Of a DNA stretch of 43,816 nt, positions 33,313 through 42,929 are shown in pieces. Positions within the stretch are counted from its first letter, which is position 1. Every line of letters begins with the position of its first letter. The position numbers were made by a program, and so were the translations under genes. Origin of the DNA: Halomonas sp. 328 (GTDB lineage Bacteria > Pseudomonadota > Gammaproteobacteria > Pseudomonadales > Halomonadaceae); contig NZ_JADOTW010000031.1 in NCBI RefSeq assembly GCF_015645095.1, positions 1-43,816 of the forward strand. The letters run 5' to 3'. Under the pieces are notes generated by a model. It was given only the letters and a program-made list of their open reading frames with translations, was not told the DNA's origin and searched no databases.

Positions 33313-34434
33313 TCAGCTCAGCCGGTCCAGGGCCTCGGCCAGGGTGGTCACGCTACGCTCCACGTCGAGCAGCTTGTCGAGGCCGAACAGGCCGATACGG
33401 AAGGTCTGGAAGTCGTCGCCCTCGTCGCACTGCAGGGGCACTCCGGCGGCCACCTGCAGGCCGGCGGCCATGAACTTGGCGGCGATGCCGGCATCCTCGG
33501 TATAGCTCACCACCACCCCGGGGGCAGCGAACCCCTCGGCAGCCACGCTGGCGAAGCCTCGAGCCGCGAGGAGTTCGCGCACCCGGCGACCGAGTTCCAG
33601 CTGGGCATCGCGAACCCGCACGAAGCCGACCCGCTCGGTCTCCTCCATGATATCGCGCAGGCGGCGCAGGCCGTCGGTGGGCAGGGTGGCGTGGTAGGCG
33701 TGACCGCCCTGCTCATAGGCCTGCATGATGGCGTGCCACTTGCCCAGGTCCATGGCGAAGCTGCTGCTGGTGGTGGCCTCCAGGCGCTGGCGGCCGCGCT
33801 CGGAGAGCATCACCATGGCGCAACAGGGGCTGCCGCTCCATCCCTTCTGGGGGGCACTGATCAGCACGTCCACCCCGCTGGCTTGCATGTCCACCCAGAG
33901 GGTGCCGGAGGCGATGCAGTCCAGTACCAGCAGGCCGCCCACCGCATGCACCGCCTCGGCCAGGCGGCGGATATAGTCATCCGGCAGCAGCATGCCGGAG
34001 GCGGTCTCCACATGGGGGGCGAAGACCAGGGCCGGGCGCTCGGTGGCGATGCTGGCCTCCACCTCCTCGATGGGCGCGGGAGCGAAGGGCGTCCGGGCAC
34101 CTTCACCCTGGCGGCGGGCCTTGTGTACCACCTCGCTGGCGGGGATATCGCCCATGGCGAAGATCTGGCTCCAGCGGTAGCTGAACCAGCCGTTACGAAC
34201 CACCAGGACCTTCTGGTCGGTGGCGAACTGGCGAGCCACCGACTCCATGCCGAAGGTACCGCTCCCCGGCACGATCACTGCCGCCTCGGCACCATAGACC
34301 CGCTTGAGGGTGGTGGAAAGATCGGTCATCACTGTCTGGAAGGCGCGGGACATATGGTTGAGGGCGCGGTCGGTGTAGACCACCGAATACTCCAGCAGGC
34401 CATCGGGATCCACATCGGGCAGCAGGCCGGACAT
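33313..34434 (-). CDS. Class V PLP-dependent aminotransferase
   Basis: 373 residues. The start LPDVDPDGLLEYSVVYTDRALNHMS is followed by VIVPGSGTFGMESVARQF near 54-71 (PLP phosphate cup), LVLDCIASGTLWVDMQASGVDVLISAPQKGWSG with PLP-Asp and the Schiff-base Lys near 196, and a small C-terminal domain. This outline matches the alanine-glyoxylate/serine-pyruvate aminotransferase group. No pathway neighbours reveal the substrate. Its stop is 27 bases from the hairpin at 33259-33285. Confidence 0.9.
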   Translation of the reverse strand: MSGLLPDVDPDGLLEYSVVYTDRALNHMSRAFQTVMTDLSTTLKRVYGAEAAVIVPGSGTFGMESVARQFATDQKVLVVRNGWFSYRWSQIFAMGDIPASEVVHKARRQGEGARTPFAPAPIEEVEASIATERPALVFAPHVETASGMLLPDDYIRRLAEAVHAVGGLLVLDCIASGTLWVDMQASGVDVLISAPQKGWSGSPCCAMVMLSERGRQRLEATTSSSFAMDLGKWHAIMQAYEQGGHAYHATLPTDGLRRLRDIMEETERVGFVRVRDAQLELGRRVRELLAARGFASVAAEGFAAPGVVVSYTEDAGIAAKFMAAGLQVAAGVPLQCDEGDDFQTFRIGLFGLDKLLDVERSVTTLAEALDRLS

Positions 34435-34594
34435 CGTGCTCTCCTGGATAGGGGCAAGGTCTCCTCAGGATATTCGCTTCGCCGACTAACGGCTAGTGCC
34501 GATGCCTGGTGGGTGGAGTCGAGCTACTGCAGTCGGGCTCGGGACTGAAAACATTTCATTTGCGCCCTGGGGAACTCTGAGCCACACTGCGAGA

Positions 34595-34610
34595 GGTGTT
34601 AAAAAACACC
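34595..34610. promoter_or_regulatory. GGTGTT-AAAA-AACACC inverted repeat before the barrel gene
   Basis: A six-base arm pair lies 20 bases before the start codon at 34631, so within the leader or over the promoter. It could be an operator or a small RNA hairpin; nothing more can be said. Confidence 0.3.
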
Positions 34611-34630
34611 GTTCTTTAATGGAGGTGGTC

Positions 34631-35161
34631 ATGAGATTTCTTGTTGCCGCATCTGCCGCGGCCCTTCTGGCGGCAGGGTCCTTCGCTACCACGGCGCAGG
34701 CCAATCAGCATGGCTTCTATCCCCAGGGATATGTGGGGGGCGATGCCATGTTCTGGGACCTTGACCCTAAGGGGAGTTCCTCGGTCAATGACGTGGGCCT
34801 GCGACTGCGGGGCGGCGTTCAGTTGAACGAGTTCTTCGCCGTGGAGGGGCACCTGGGTACCGGTGGCTCCGATCGGGTGGGGGGCACCAAGGTCGAGCTC
34901 GACTATGTGGTCGGTGGCTTCGCCAAGGGGATTCTGCCGATCTCCCAGGAGTTCCGGCTCTATGGCCTGCTGGGCTACTCCGAGGCTCGCTTCGACTTCT
35001 CGCCGGGTGGGCGAGATCGCGAGAGCGACTTCTCCTATGGGGCCGGGGCCGAATTCGAAGTCGCCCCCAACCTCTCCGTGGGCGCCGACTATATCCGTTA
35101 CCTCGACAAGTCCGACTTCAATTTCGATGCCGCCAGCGTCGGGCTGCGCTATCACTTCTAA
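34631..35161 (+). CDS. Small outer-membrane beta-barrel protein
   Basis: 176 residues from ATG 34631, behind a strong GGAGG. Signal peptide MRFLVAASAAALLAAGSFA..., cut after TAQA (about 24). The mature part alternates polar and aromatic residues in about eight strands (GYVGGDAMFWDL, VGLRLRGGVQLNEFFAVEGHLG, FRLYGLLGYSEARFDF, FSYGAGAEFEVAPNLSVGADYIRY) and ends with Phe after GLRYH, as needed for BAM insertion. It fits the OmpA-like/opacity-type eight-stranded barrels (porin family OmpX/Ail-like). Role uncertain: adhesion or envelope stability. Single gene with its own terminator. Confidence 0.87.
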   Translation: MRFLVAASAAALLAAGSFATTAQANQHGFYPQGYVGGDAMFWDLDPKGSSSVNDVGLRLRGGVQLNEFFAVEGHLGTGGSDRVGGTKVELDYVVGGFAKGILPISQEFRLYGLLGYSEARFDFSPGGRDRESDFSYGAGAEFEVAPNLSVGADYIRYLDKSDFNFDAASVGLRYHF

Positions 35162-35177
35162 CTCGCGCCCGTCATTC

Positions 35178-35208
35178 ACGACGCCCCCGCTCACGGCGGG
35201 GGCGTCGT
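35178..35208. terminator. GC-rich terminator hairpin after the barrel gene
   Basis: A 13-bp stem (ACGACGCCCCCGC with GCGGGGGCGTCGT) around a five-base loop TCACG, followed by CGTCTCT. It lies between the barrel gene and the converging thiC gene and may serve both. Confidence 0.75.
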
Positions 35209-35234
35209 CGTCTCTGGCCCGATAAGGGCCGGGC

Positions 35235-37154
<1,920 letters not shown>

Positions 37155-37214
37155 TCAGGGAGGACAGCTGGGGAGGACAGGGGCGGCCGGCGAGTGGGTG
37201 CCGGCGGCGTGTCG

Positions 37215-37320
37215 CTTGATCCCTACGCTGGTCCTAGCCAGTTCAGGTTCAACGGGATCCATGCTGTCTCTATGGTGGGAGGGCATGATCTCAGCCGTCA
37301 TCAACGGCACCCCGTCAAGC
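37215..37320 (-). promoter_or_regulatory. TPP riboswitch (THI element) of thiC
   Basis: On the minus strand the order is GCTTGA-CGGGGTGCC, then GGCTGAGA (the thiamine-pyrimidine-binding CUGAGA), a P3 arm, then TTGAACCTGAACTGG, CCAGCGTAGGGA and TCAAGC. GCTTGA/TCAAGC close P1. All conserved TPP-aptamer blocks are present, ending 90 bases before the thiC ATG. It should lower thiC expression when TPP is plentiful. Confidence 0.93.
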
Positions 37321-37395
37321 GTGTGGTGCCCGCTATCGCCAGCGGGCGGGTTTATTGCCGGGAAGTCCTGCCTGGAGTCCGGGGCTGATCCGGCG

Positions 37396-37477
37396 ACAGG
37401 TCTACGAGGGGCGCTGTGAACCCCTCCCTGGGCGCTACCGATGCCATCCCTGGCATAGGACCCCCTCTACGACCTGT
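37396..37477. repeat. Structured intergenic repeat (large imperfect inverted repeat)
   Basis: ACAGGTCTACGAGGGG at the left pairs imperfectly with CCCCCTCTACGACCTGT at the right. Inside is a perfect hairpin ATGCC-ATCCCT-GGCAT (37441-37456) and a paired GGGCGC duplication. The layout and the ATCCCTGG-type loop resemble dispersed intergenic repeats I know from Halomonas-like genomes. It lies downstream of tenA and upstream of the thiC riboswitch and could act as a terminator or RNA structure. A hairpin GCCCGCT-ATCGCC-AGCGGGC lies at 37328-37347. Confidence 0.5.
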
Positions 37478-37528
37478 CCCCGGCGCCCCTCACGTCCGCG
37501 CAGTGGCAATAGGTATAAAGACTGTGGG

Positions 37529-38197
37529 CTAGTCGGCGCGATCCAGGCCCATCTGCCAGAAGTCGATCTCGAGGCGCGTGGCATCGCGGAATACCGTGGC
37601 CAGCTCCTCGAAGCGCCGCGGCGTGACCTCCGCCAGGCGGCCGTTCAGCCAGGCGATCTCGTCGCGCATGGCGGCCTGGAAGTCATCGCCGGCGTACATG
37701 GCGATCCAGGCGTCATAGGGGTTGGCCTCGCCGCGCACCGTGAAGGACTGGGCGGCCAGCCACTGGGCGATCTCGCCATAGCCCACCAGGCAGGGAGCCA
37801 GGGCCACATGCAGGTCGAGGAGGTCGCCGCGGTTGCCGGTATCCAGCACATAGCGGGTATAGGCCAGGGTGGCCTTGGCCTCCGGCAGGGCGGCGAGCTC
37901 CGCCTCGTCGATGCCCCAGTCGCGGCAGAAGTCGATATGCAGCTGCAGCTCCACGTCGAGGATGGTCTTGAGGCCGGCATGGGCATGGCGCAGGTCGGCC
38001 AGCGACCGGCTCTTGTAGGCGGCCAGGGCATAGGCCCGGGAGAAGTGGATCAGGAACAGGTAGTCCTGCTTCAGGTAGTGGCGGAAGGCCCCGGCCTCCA
38101 GGGTGCCGGCGCCCAGCTGGCGCACGAAGTCGTGCTCGATATAGGCGCGCCAGTCATGATGGCAGGCACCCTTGAGATCGTCGAAAGCGTAGCCCAT
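37529..38197 (-). CDS. tenA: Aminopyrimidine aminohydrolase TenA
   Basis: 222 residues from ATG 38197, with GGAGG upstream; the longer frame runs back into the riboswitch and is not used. Helical TenA fold with FRHYLKQDYLFLIHFSRAYALAAYKS near 38-63 (Asp45), LHVALAPCLVGYGEIA near 129-144 (nucleophile Cys136 and Tyr140) and a late acidic residue in RLEIDFWQM. The Cys makes it the TenA_C type, which hydrolyses aminopyrimidine from broken thiamine so HMP can be reused. It carries its own TPP riboswitch, confirming the thiamine link. Confidence 0.95.
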   Translation of the reverse strand: MGYAFDDLKGACHHDWRAYIEHDFVRQLGAGTLEAGAFRHYLKQDYLFLIHFSRAYALAAYKSRSLADLRHAHAGLKTILDVELQLHIDFCRDWGIDEAELAALPEAKATLAYTRYVLDTGNRGDLLDLHVALAPCLVGYGEIAQWLAAQSFTVRGEANPYDAWIAMYAGDDFQAAMRDEIAWLNGRLAEVTPRRFEELATVFRDATRLEIDFWQMGLDRAD

Positions 38198-38266
38198 GCA
38201 ACCTCCGGTGGTGGGATCCGGAGTGGGGCGAGAGGGGGAGGGCGAATGGCGACCAGGCCAGGGCCC

Positions 38267-38409
38267 GCCTGATTCCCTACGCCGGTTCATATGGGCGCGA
38301 CAGCGCACCATTTCACCCGGATCAGGTTCTACGGGATCGGCGCTCGGTGGCAAGTCAGTGGCCTGCCAGCCCGCGCCATCTCAGCCGGTCTACCGGCACC
38401 CCGTCAAGC
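38267..38409 (-). promoter_or_regulatory. TPP riboswitch of tenA with an enlarged P5 arm
   Basis: On the minus strand: GCTTGA-CGGGGTGCC, GGCTGAGA, a long P3 region, then TAGAACCTGATCCGG, CCGGCGTAGGGA and TCAGGC closing P1. The aptamer is complete but 143 bases long, against 106 for the thiC copy. Part of the extra length is a hairpin within the P5 loop (ATGG-T-GCGC-TGTC-GCGC-CCAT, 38291-38311). It ends about 70 bases before the tenA ATG. Confidence 0.9.
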
Positions 38410-38450
38410 GTCGGGCCTAGTCTAGCAGCTTGGCGATCAGATACCAGGTT

Positions 38451-38475
38451 GGTTTATGGAAATATTTTCCATTTA
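38451..38475. repeat. AT-rich palindrome matching 6467-6491
   Basis: GGTTTATGGAAA-TATTTTCC-ATTTA contains the perfect inverted repeat TGGAAA-TAT-TTTCCA (38457-38471). It lies upstream of the tenA riboswitch and next to the long repeat at 38483. A near-identical string sits over the DUF1499 promoter. Confidence 0.4.
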
Positions 38476-38482
38476 TTTGGCG

Positions 38483-38629
38483 CTAGGCGCTGTCTGAAAA
38501 GTCGGCGAGCGAAGGCCAGGCAAGGCAAAAATCGGCGAAAAGACGGAGTTTACGCAGTGTAAATGAGTACTTTGAGCCGATTTTTAACGCCGTATGGGCG
38601 AGCGCAGTCAGTTTTCGGACAGTGCCTAG
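38483..38629. mobile_element. MITE-like inverted-repeat element, 147 bp
   Basis: The two 18-base ends, CTAGGCGCTGTCTGAAAA and TTTTCGGACAGTGCCTAG, are inverted repeats with two mismatches. Nested inside are AAAAATCGGC/GCCGATTTTT (38527-38536, 38576-38585) and TTTAC/GTAAA around the centre. It has no coding capacity. The pattern resembles dispersed Halomonas/Marinobacter-type repeats I recall, but copy number cannot be checked here. Its right tip CTAG contains the stop codon of the neighbouring acyltransferase gene. Confidence 0.65.
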
Positions 38630-39546
38630 TAGAGGCGGAAGGAGCCATGGTCGGGATGCCCCTGCTGCTCCTCGATCACCTTGCGGTAGCGCTTGTATTC
38701 CCACTGGTACTGGGCCGGCTCCAGGGCGATGGCGGCCTCCACGCAGGCGTTGACGCCGGTGGCGGACTCGACCTCGTCCGGCGAATAGACGCGCTGGTCG
38801 GCGGCCAGGAAGTGGATCTCGAAGCCCTGGCCGGGCAGGCGCCGGGCCACCCCGGTGACCACCCGGGCCCGGGTGCGGGCCACCAGCTTGGGCAGCAGGG
38901 TCGCGGTATAGGCCGGCCGGCCATAGAAGGGTGCGAAGACGCCGCTCCCCCAGTCCGGCTCCTGATCGGGCAGGATGCCCACCGCCTCGGCCCGCTTGAG
39001 GGCCTTGAGCAGGGCCGCCACGCCGCGGGGGTTGGTGGGCACCAGGCTCGCGCCCATGCGCTCGCGCCCGTCGCGGATCACCGGGTCCAGGTCGGGGAGC
39101 TTGGGGGGCTCGTACATGGCGGTGAAGGGGAAGTGTCCGGAGAGCCAGAAGTTGAGCACCTCCCAGTTGCCGAAATGGGGGGCCAGCACGATCACTCCTT
39201 GGCCGGAGGCCCGGGCTTCGTCGAGCAGCTCGCGGCCGTGGACGGCGAGGATCGATGCCTCCACCCGTTCCGGAGGCGCCATCCAGGCGAAGCCCAGCTC
39301 CAGCATGGTGGCGGTGGAGTGGGTCAGGCTGGCCCGAGCCAGGCGGCGCCGCGATTGGCTATCCAGGTCGGGGAAGACCTCGCGCAGGTTGATCTCGGTG
39401 ACCTCCCGTTCGCGGCGGCTGAAGCGATGCACCAAGGGCCCGGCGAGGCGCGCCAGGCGCCACAGGGTGCCCAGCCGCCGTCCGGCCAGGCATCGCCACA
39501 GGGTGGCGATGGCCCGGGCCTGGTATCGATGCTTGGCCTCACTCAT
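38626..39546 (-). CDS. LpxL/HtrB-type lipid A biosynthesis acyltransferase
   Basis: 306 residues. The HX4E catalytic motif is in VIVLAPHFGNWEVLNFWL near 118-135. Conserved blocks FTAMYEPPKLPDLDPVIRDGRERMGASLVP and GILPDQEPDWGSGVFAPFYGRPAYTATLLPKL match the lysophospholipid/lipid-A late acyltransferases. It adds a secondary fatty acid to lipid A in the inner membrane; a membrane-associated N-terminus (WRLARLAGPLVHRFSRRERE) is typical. The TAG stop lies in the tip of the 147-bp repeat. Three bases after the DUF4870 gene, so co-transcribed. Confidence 0.92.
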   Translation of the reverse strand: MSEAKHRYQARAIATLWRCLAGRRLGTLWRLARLAGPLVHRFSRREREVTEINLREVFPDLDSQSRRRLARASLTHSTATMLELGFAWMAPPERVEASILAVHGRELLDEARASGQGVIVLAPHFGNWEVLNFWLSGHFPFTAMYEPPKLPDLDPVIRDGRERMGASLVPTNPRGVAALLKALKRAEAVGILPDQEPDWGSGVFAPFYGRPAYTATLLPKLVARTRARVVTGVARRLPGQGFEIHFLAADQRVYSPDEVESATGVNACVEAAIALEPAQYQWEYKRYRKVIEEQQGHPDHGSFRLY

Positions 39547-39549
39547 GGC

Positions 39550-39924
39550 TCAGACCAGCCAGGTGTCCACGTTGGCCGGGGCGCGCTTCTCCTGGAGCCC
39601 CTTGAAGCCCTTGACGCAGCGGATGATCATCCACACCGCCAGGGCCAGCATCAGCAGGAAGCCGATACCGATCAGTGCCAGCACCAGGCAGATCAGGCCG
39701 TAGACCAGGCCGATCCAGAAGGTGCGGATCTGGTAGCGGTAGTGCTCGTCGAGCCACTGGGGCCCCTTGCCCCGGTAGACGTAGGCGATCACCAGGCCGA
39801 TGATGCCGGTGAAGCCGACCACGAAGCTGGCCAGGAAGAGGGCATAGACCACCATGGCCATGGTGGTGTCCGGGGCCTGGCCCTGTTCGGCCACCACGCT
39901 GTCGTTCTGCAGGTTGTCGTTCAT
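39550..39924 (-). CDS. DUF4870-like small membrane protein
   Basis: 124 residues. A hydrophilic N-terminus is followed by about three helices: MAMVVYALFLASFVVGFTGIIGLVIAYVY (two packed, with the cut written as VVYALFLASFVVGFTGIIG), a cytosolic stretch HYRYQIRTFWIGLVYG, and ICLVLALIGIGFLLMLALAVWMI (part: LVLALIGIGFLLMLAL). The NRYQIRTFW-like segment and layout are characteristic of DUF4870/Tic20-like proteins. Function unknown. First gene of a two-gene unit with the acyltransferase. Confidence 0.82.
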   Translation of the reverse strand: MNDNLQNDSVVAEQGQAPDTTMAMVVYALFLASFVVGFTGIIGLVIAYVYRGKGPQWLDEHYRYQIRTFWIGLVYGLICLVLALIGIGFLLMLALAVWMIIRCVKGFKGLQEKRAPANVDTWLV

Positions 39925-39985
39925 CGATCATCCTTGGGAAGTACCAATCGGCCGACCATGATACCCGCCCGGCGCGCCGTTGCCA

Positions 39986-40366
39986 TCAGCCGGCAGGGCG
40001 GCAGATCTCCAGCAGGTTGCCTTCCGGATCGCGCAGGTAGAGGGCTTCGATGGGGCCCGAGGCGCCCAGGCCCGGCACCGGGCCCTGTTCCAGGGGGATG
40101 CCCAGTACGTCCAGGTGATGACGCACCTCGTCCAGGGGCAGGCGGCTGCGCAGGCACAGTGCCTGGCTGCCCGGGAGGGGGGTGGCGGCCTGGAGGTCCG
40201 TCGCCTGGGCGGGATCGAGCAGCCGCAGGGCCAGGCCGTCCAGCAGCAGATCGACCCGCCCGGCGTCCCGATAGCGCACTTCCAGGCCCAGCACGCGGCT
40301 GTAGAAATCCACGGCGCGGGGCAGGTCGGAAACCGGAATCAGCAGATGATCGAGGGCGGCAAGCAT
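39986..40366 (-). CDS. VOC (glyoxalase/bleomycin-resistance) family protein
   Basis: 126 residues. The vicinal-oxygen-chelate fold shows two beta-alpha-beta halves: LDHLLIPVSDLPRAVDFYSRVLGLEV (His7 as metal ligand, near 5-30) and ALYLRDPEGNLLEICRP with metal Glu near 120. Members include glyoxalase I, fosfomycin-type resistance proteins and dioxygenases; the substrate cannot be told. No linked gene gives a clue. Confidence 0.9.
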   Translation of the reverse strand: MLAALDHLLIPVSDLPRAVDFYSRVLGLEVRYRDAGRVDLLLDGLALRLLDPAQATDLQAATPLPGSQALCLRSRLPLDEVRHHLDVLGIPLEQGPVPGLGASGPIEALYLRDPEGNLLEICRPAG

Positions 40367-40443
40367 GGGGCAATGACTCCTGAGGGGTGTCAGCGGCCGC
40401 CAAAGCGGGTAGCCTTGGCGGCGCCGTTCGTCAAAAGCATACG

Positions 40444-41139
40444 ATGATGAAGCCCTCCCTGTCCCTACCCGATCGCCCGCTACCCGTCTCGCCGGATCCC
40501 TGCCCGCTCTGTGGCGCCGTCGAGGCCGCTCACTTCCACCGGGACGCCCGCCGCGACTACTACCGCTGTGGGGCCTGCGCCCTGGTGCATGTACCGGCGG
40601 CCTACCGTCTGCCCCCCGAGGCGGAGCGGGCGGTCTACGACCAGCACGAGAACTCCCCGGATGATCCGGGCTACCGGCGCTTTTTGGGGCGGCTCTTCAC
40701 CCCCTTGAAGGCAAGGCTCGCTCCCGGCGCCGAGGGCCTCGACTTCGGTGCCGGGCCGGGGCCGACCCTGTCGGTGATGTTCGAGGAGGCCGGGCATCCC
40801 ATGGCGATCTACGATCCCTTCTTTGCCCCGCATCCCGAGGTGCTGGAGCGCCACTACGACTTTATTACCGCCACCGAGGTGGTGGAGCATCTCTACGCCC
40901 CCGGCGAGGAGCTGGCGCGGCTGGTAGGCCGGCTGCGCCCCGGCGGCTGGCTGGGGCTGATGACCAAGCGGGTGACCTCCAGGGAGGCCTTCGTCGGCTG
41001 GCACTATATCCTCGACCCCACTCACGTCTGCTTCTTCGGCGAGGCGACCTTCCGGTGGCTGGCGGAGCACCTTGGCCTGGAGGTGGAGTTTCCCGCCGCC
41101 GATGTGGTGCTGCTGCAGAAGCCCCATCGCCAGGGGTAA
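40444..41139 (+). CDS. SAM-dependent methyltransferase with zinc-ribbon start
   Basis: 231 residues from ATG 40444 (a second ATG follows at once); the ribosome-binding site is weak. Four cysteines at 20, 23, 42 and 45 (CPLCG and CGAC) form a small zinc ribbon. The methyltransferase part has GLDFGAGPGPTLSVMFEEAG near 99-115 for SAM, FITATEVVEHLYAPGEEL near 140-157 and a C-terminal DPTHVCFFGEATFRWLAE. Class I, methyltransferase-23-like; target unknown. Divergent from the VOC gene. Confidence 0.87.
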   Translation: MMKPSLSLPDRPLPVSPDPCPLCGAVEAAHFHRDARRDYYRCGACALVHVPAAYRLPPEAERAVYDQHENSPDDPGYRRFLGRLFTPLKARLAPGAEGLDFGAGPGPTLSVMFEEAGHPMAIYDPFFAPHPEVLERHYDFITATEVVEHLYAPGEELARLVGRLRPGGWLGLMTKRVTSREAFVGWHYILDPTHVCFFGEATFRWLAEHLGLEVEFPAADVVLLQKPHRQG

Positions 41140-41346
41140 CCGAAAGCCTCGGCAAGCTTTGGTGGTTGGTTCGATAACATCGCGTTATTGAAGCGAAAGT
41201 CCGGCGAAGTTCGGCGAAAAGGGCTTGGCAGGTCGGCATGCCGGGCGTATAGTCGCCGCGCGATTCTCTAGCCAGGCCGTTCCGGTCCGGCCACGCACCT
41301 CCTATTCTTGCTCTCTGGTTCGCTTTCTCGTTGCGAGGCTTCGCTT

Positions 41347-42747
41347 ATGTCGCGGCAGTTGTTGGCCATGGCGCTGGCGCCTTTGCTGGGGCTCTTTATC
41401 CTCGGCATCGGCAACGGCTTCCTGGCCACCCTGATCACCCTGCGCCTGGATGGCGCCGGCTACTCGGCGCTGGTCATCGGCTGGGTGTCGTCGGCCTACT
41501 TTATCGGCCTGGCCCTGGGCGCCCTGTTCAACGATCGCCTGCTGCTGCGCATCGGCCATATCCGCGCCTACGGCGGCTTCGCCTCCCTGGTGGCGGTCAC
41601 CGTGCTGCTGCAGTCCCTGTGGCTCGACCCCTACGCCTGGTTCGTGCTGCGCCTGATCGGCGGCTGGGCCACGGTGGGGGTTTTCCTGGTGATCGAGAGC
41701 TGGCTGCTGACCGCCTCTGACTCCCGAGTGCGCGGGCGCCTGCTGGCGCTCTACATGATCGCCCTCTATGCCGCCGGGGTGATCGGCCAACTGCTGCTGG
41801 GCGTTACCGACGCCGCCGGCGAGATGGTGCCCTTCGTGGTGATCGGCCTGCTGGCGTCGTTATCGGTGCTGCCCATGGCGATGATTCCACGGGTCTCGCC
41901 GCTGATCGAGCATGCCGAGCCGCTGCCACCCCATCGGCTGATCACCATTACCCCCACCGGGGTGATGGGCAGCTTCGGCTCCGGACTGGCGGTGGCCGCC
42001 ATCTATACCCTGCTGCCCCTCTACCTGCAGCGCAGCGGCCTCGGCGTCGACCGGGTGGGGCAGATGATGGCGGTGGTGATCCTCGGCGCCATGCTGCTCC
42101 AGTACCCCATCGGCCGCTGGTCCGATCGCCACGACCGCCAGCAGGTGCTGATCCTGATCGGCGCCTTCTGCGCGCTGATTTCCCTGGCGATTCTCGTGCT
42201 GCCCGGCGAGCCCTGGATCCTGGCGGGGCTGCTGTTCTTCCTCGGCGGCGGCGTCTTCGCCCTCTACCCGGTGGCGGTCAGCCACGCCGCCGACCGGGCC
42301 CCCGCCGGGGCCCTGGTGCGCATGAGCCAGGGCCTGCTGCTGATCAACGCCATCGGTTCGACCCTGAGCCCGCCCTTGATCACTCCGGTGATGACGGCAC
42401 TGGGCGACGGCGGCCTGTTCTGGTCGCTGGGCGGCCTGGGCGTCTTCCTGGTGCTCTTCTTCGCCTGGCGGCGCAGCGTGCGTCCGGCGCCGCTGCCGGT
42501 GGCGCCCTTCGTGCCCACCACGCCCCAGTCGGTGGTGGGGGCCGAGCTCACCGTGACCGAGGAACTGGTGCAGGGGGCCCTGGAGCACGAGCATGTGGAG
42601 GACCTCTCCGAGGTGGTGCCGGAGGTCGAGGTGGCCGAGCCCCTGGTGGGCCCACCCCGGGAGGAGGACGATCATATCGCCTACTTCGATACGGATGCCG
42701 AGGCGGGCGCGCCCCCCGACGAGCCCCGGCCCTCTTCCATCGGCTAA
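41347..42747 (+). CDS. MFS transporter, YcaD-like, with an acidic C-terminal tail
   Basis: 466 residues from ATG 41347, with GAGG upstream. About twelve helices, with the MFS signature region ALGALFNDRLLLRIGHIRAY near 55-75, a periplasmic-face GGWATVGVFLVIESWLL near 110, and the later GRWSDRHDRQQVLI. This fits the sugar-efflux/YcaD-type transporters of unknown substrate. After the last helix near 385, a soluble tail of about 75 residues is very Glu/Asp/Pro-rich (VVPEVEVAEPLVGPPREEDD). That tail is longer than in E. coli YcaD (about 380 residues). Confidence 0.9.
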   Translation: MSRQLLAMALAPLLGLFILGIGNGFLATLITLRLDGAGYSALVIGWVSSAYFIGLALGALFNDRLLLRIGHIRAYGGFASLVAVTVLLQSLWLDPYAWFVLRLIGGWATVGVFLVIESWLLTASDSRVRGRLLALYMIALYAAGVIGQLLLGVTDAAGEMVPFVVIGLLASLSVLPMAMIPRVSPLIEHAEPLPPHRLITITPTGVMGSFGSGLAVAAIYTLLPLYLQRSGLGVDRVGQMMAVVILGAMLLQYPIGRWSDRHDRQQVLILIGAFCALISLAILVLPGEPWILAGLLFFLGGGVFALYPVAVSHAADRAPAGALVRMSQGLLLINAIGSTLSPPLITPVMTALGDGGLFWSLGGLGVFLVLFFAWRRSVRPAPLPVAPFVPTTPQSVVGAELTVTEELVQGALEHEHVEDLSEVVPEVEVAEPLVGPPREEDDHIAYFDTDAEAGAPPDEPRPSSIG

Positions 42748-42766
42748 GCGATGCGTCGGCCCATAG

Positions 42767-42798
42767 CGCCCGAGATCCCGGATCTCGGATCTCGGGCG
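42767..42798 (+). terminator. Hairpin terminator after the MFS gene
   Basis: CGCCCGAGATCC and GGATCTCGGGCG form a perfect 12-bp stem around an eight-base loop, 20 bases after the stop. It is followed by TGTTGCGTGG, a weak T-tract. Confidence 0.6.
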
Positions 42799-42929
42799 TG
42801 TTGCGTGGTGTGCCGGGTCGGACGCCGTGGAGGAGGGCTCGACAAAGGGGGGATTGTCGCCCAACCAAGCGTTCGCTAGGGTTGGTGGGCAGGTATCGTC
42901 AACCAGACATCACCGTCCCAGGAGCCACC

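Noticed and set aside
34571-34600. Sigma-E/AlgU promoter for the outer-membrane barrel gene
   Set aside because: GGAACT is present as a -35, but no TCTGA-like -10 lies 16-17 bases downstream.
37396-37477. 4.5S (SRP) RNA gene
   Set aside because: The long hairpin shape suggested it, but the conserved SRP loop GGAAGGAAGCAGCC-type sequence is missing.
38483-38629. Short genes within the repeat (for example a frame at 38347-38562)
   Set aside because: These frames follow the inverted repeat and riboswitch, have no ribosome-binding site and no family resemblance.
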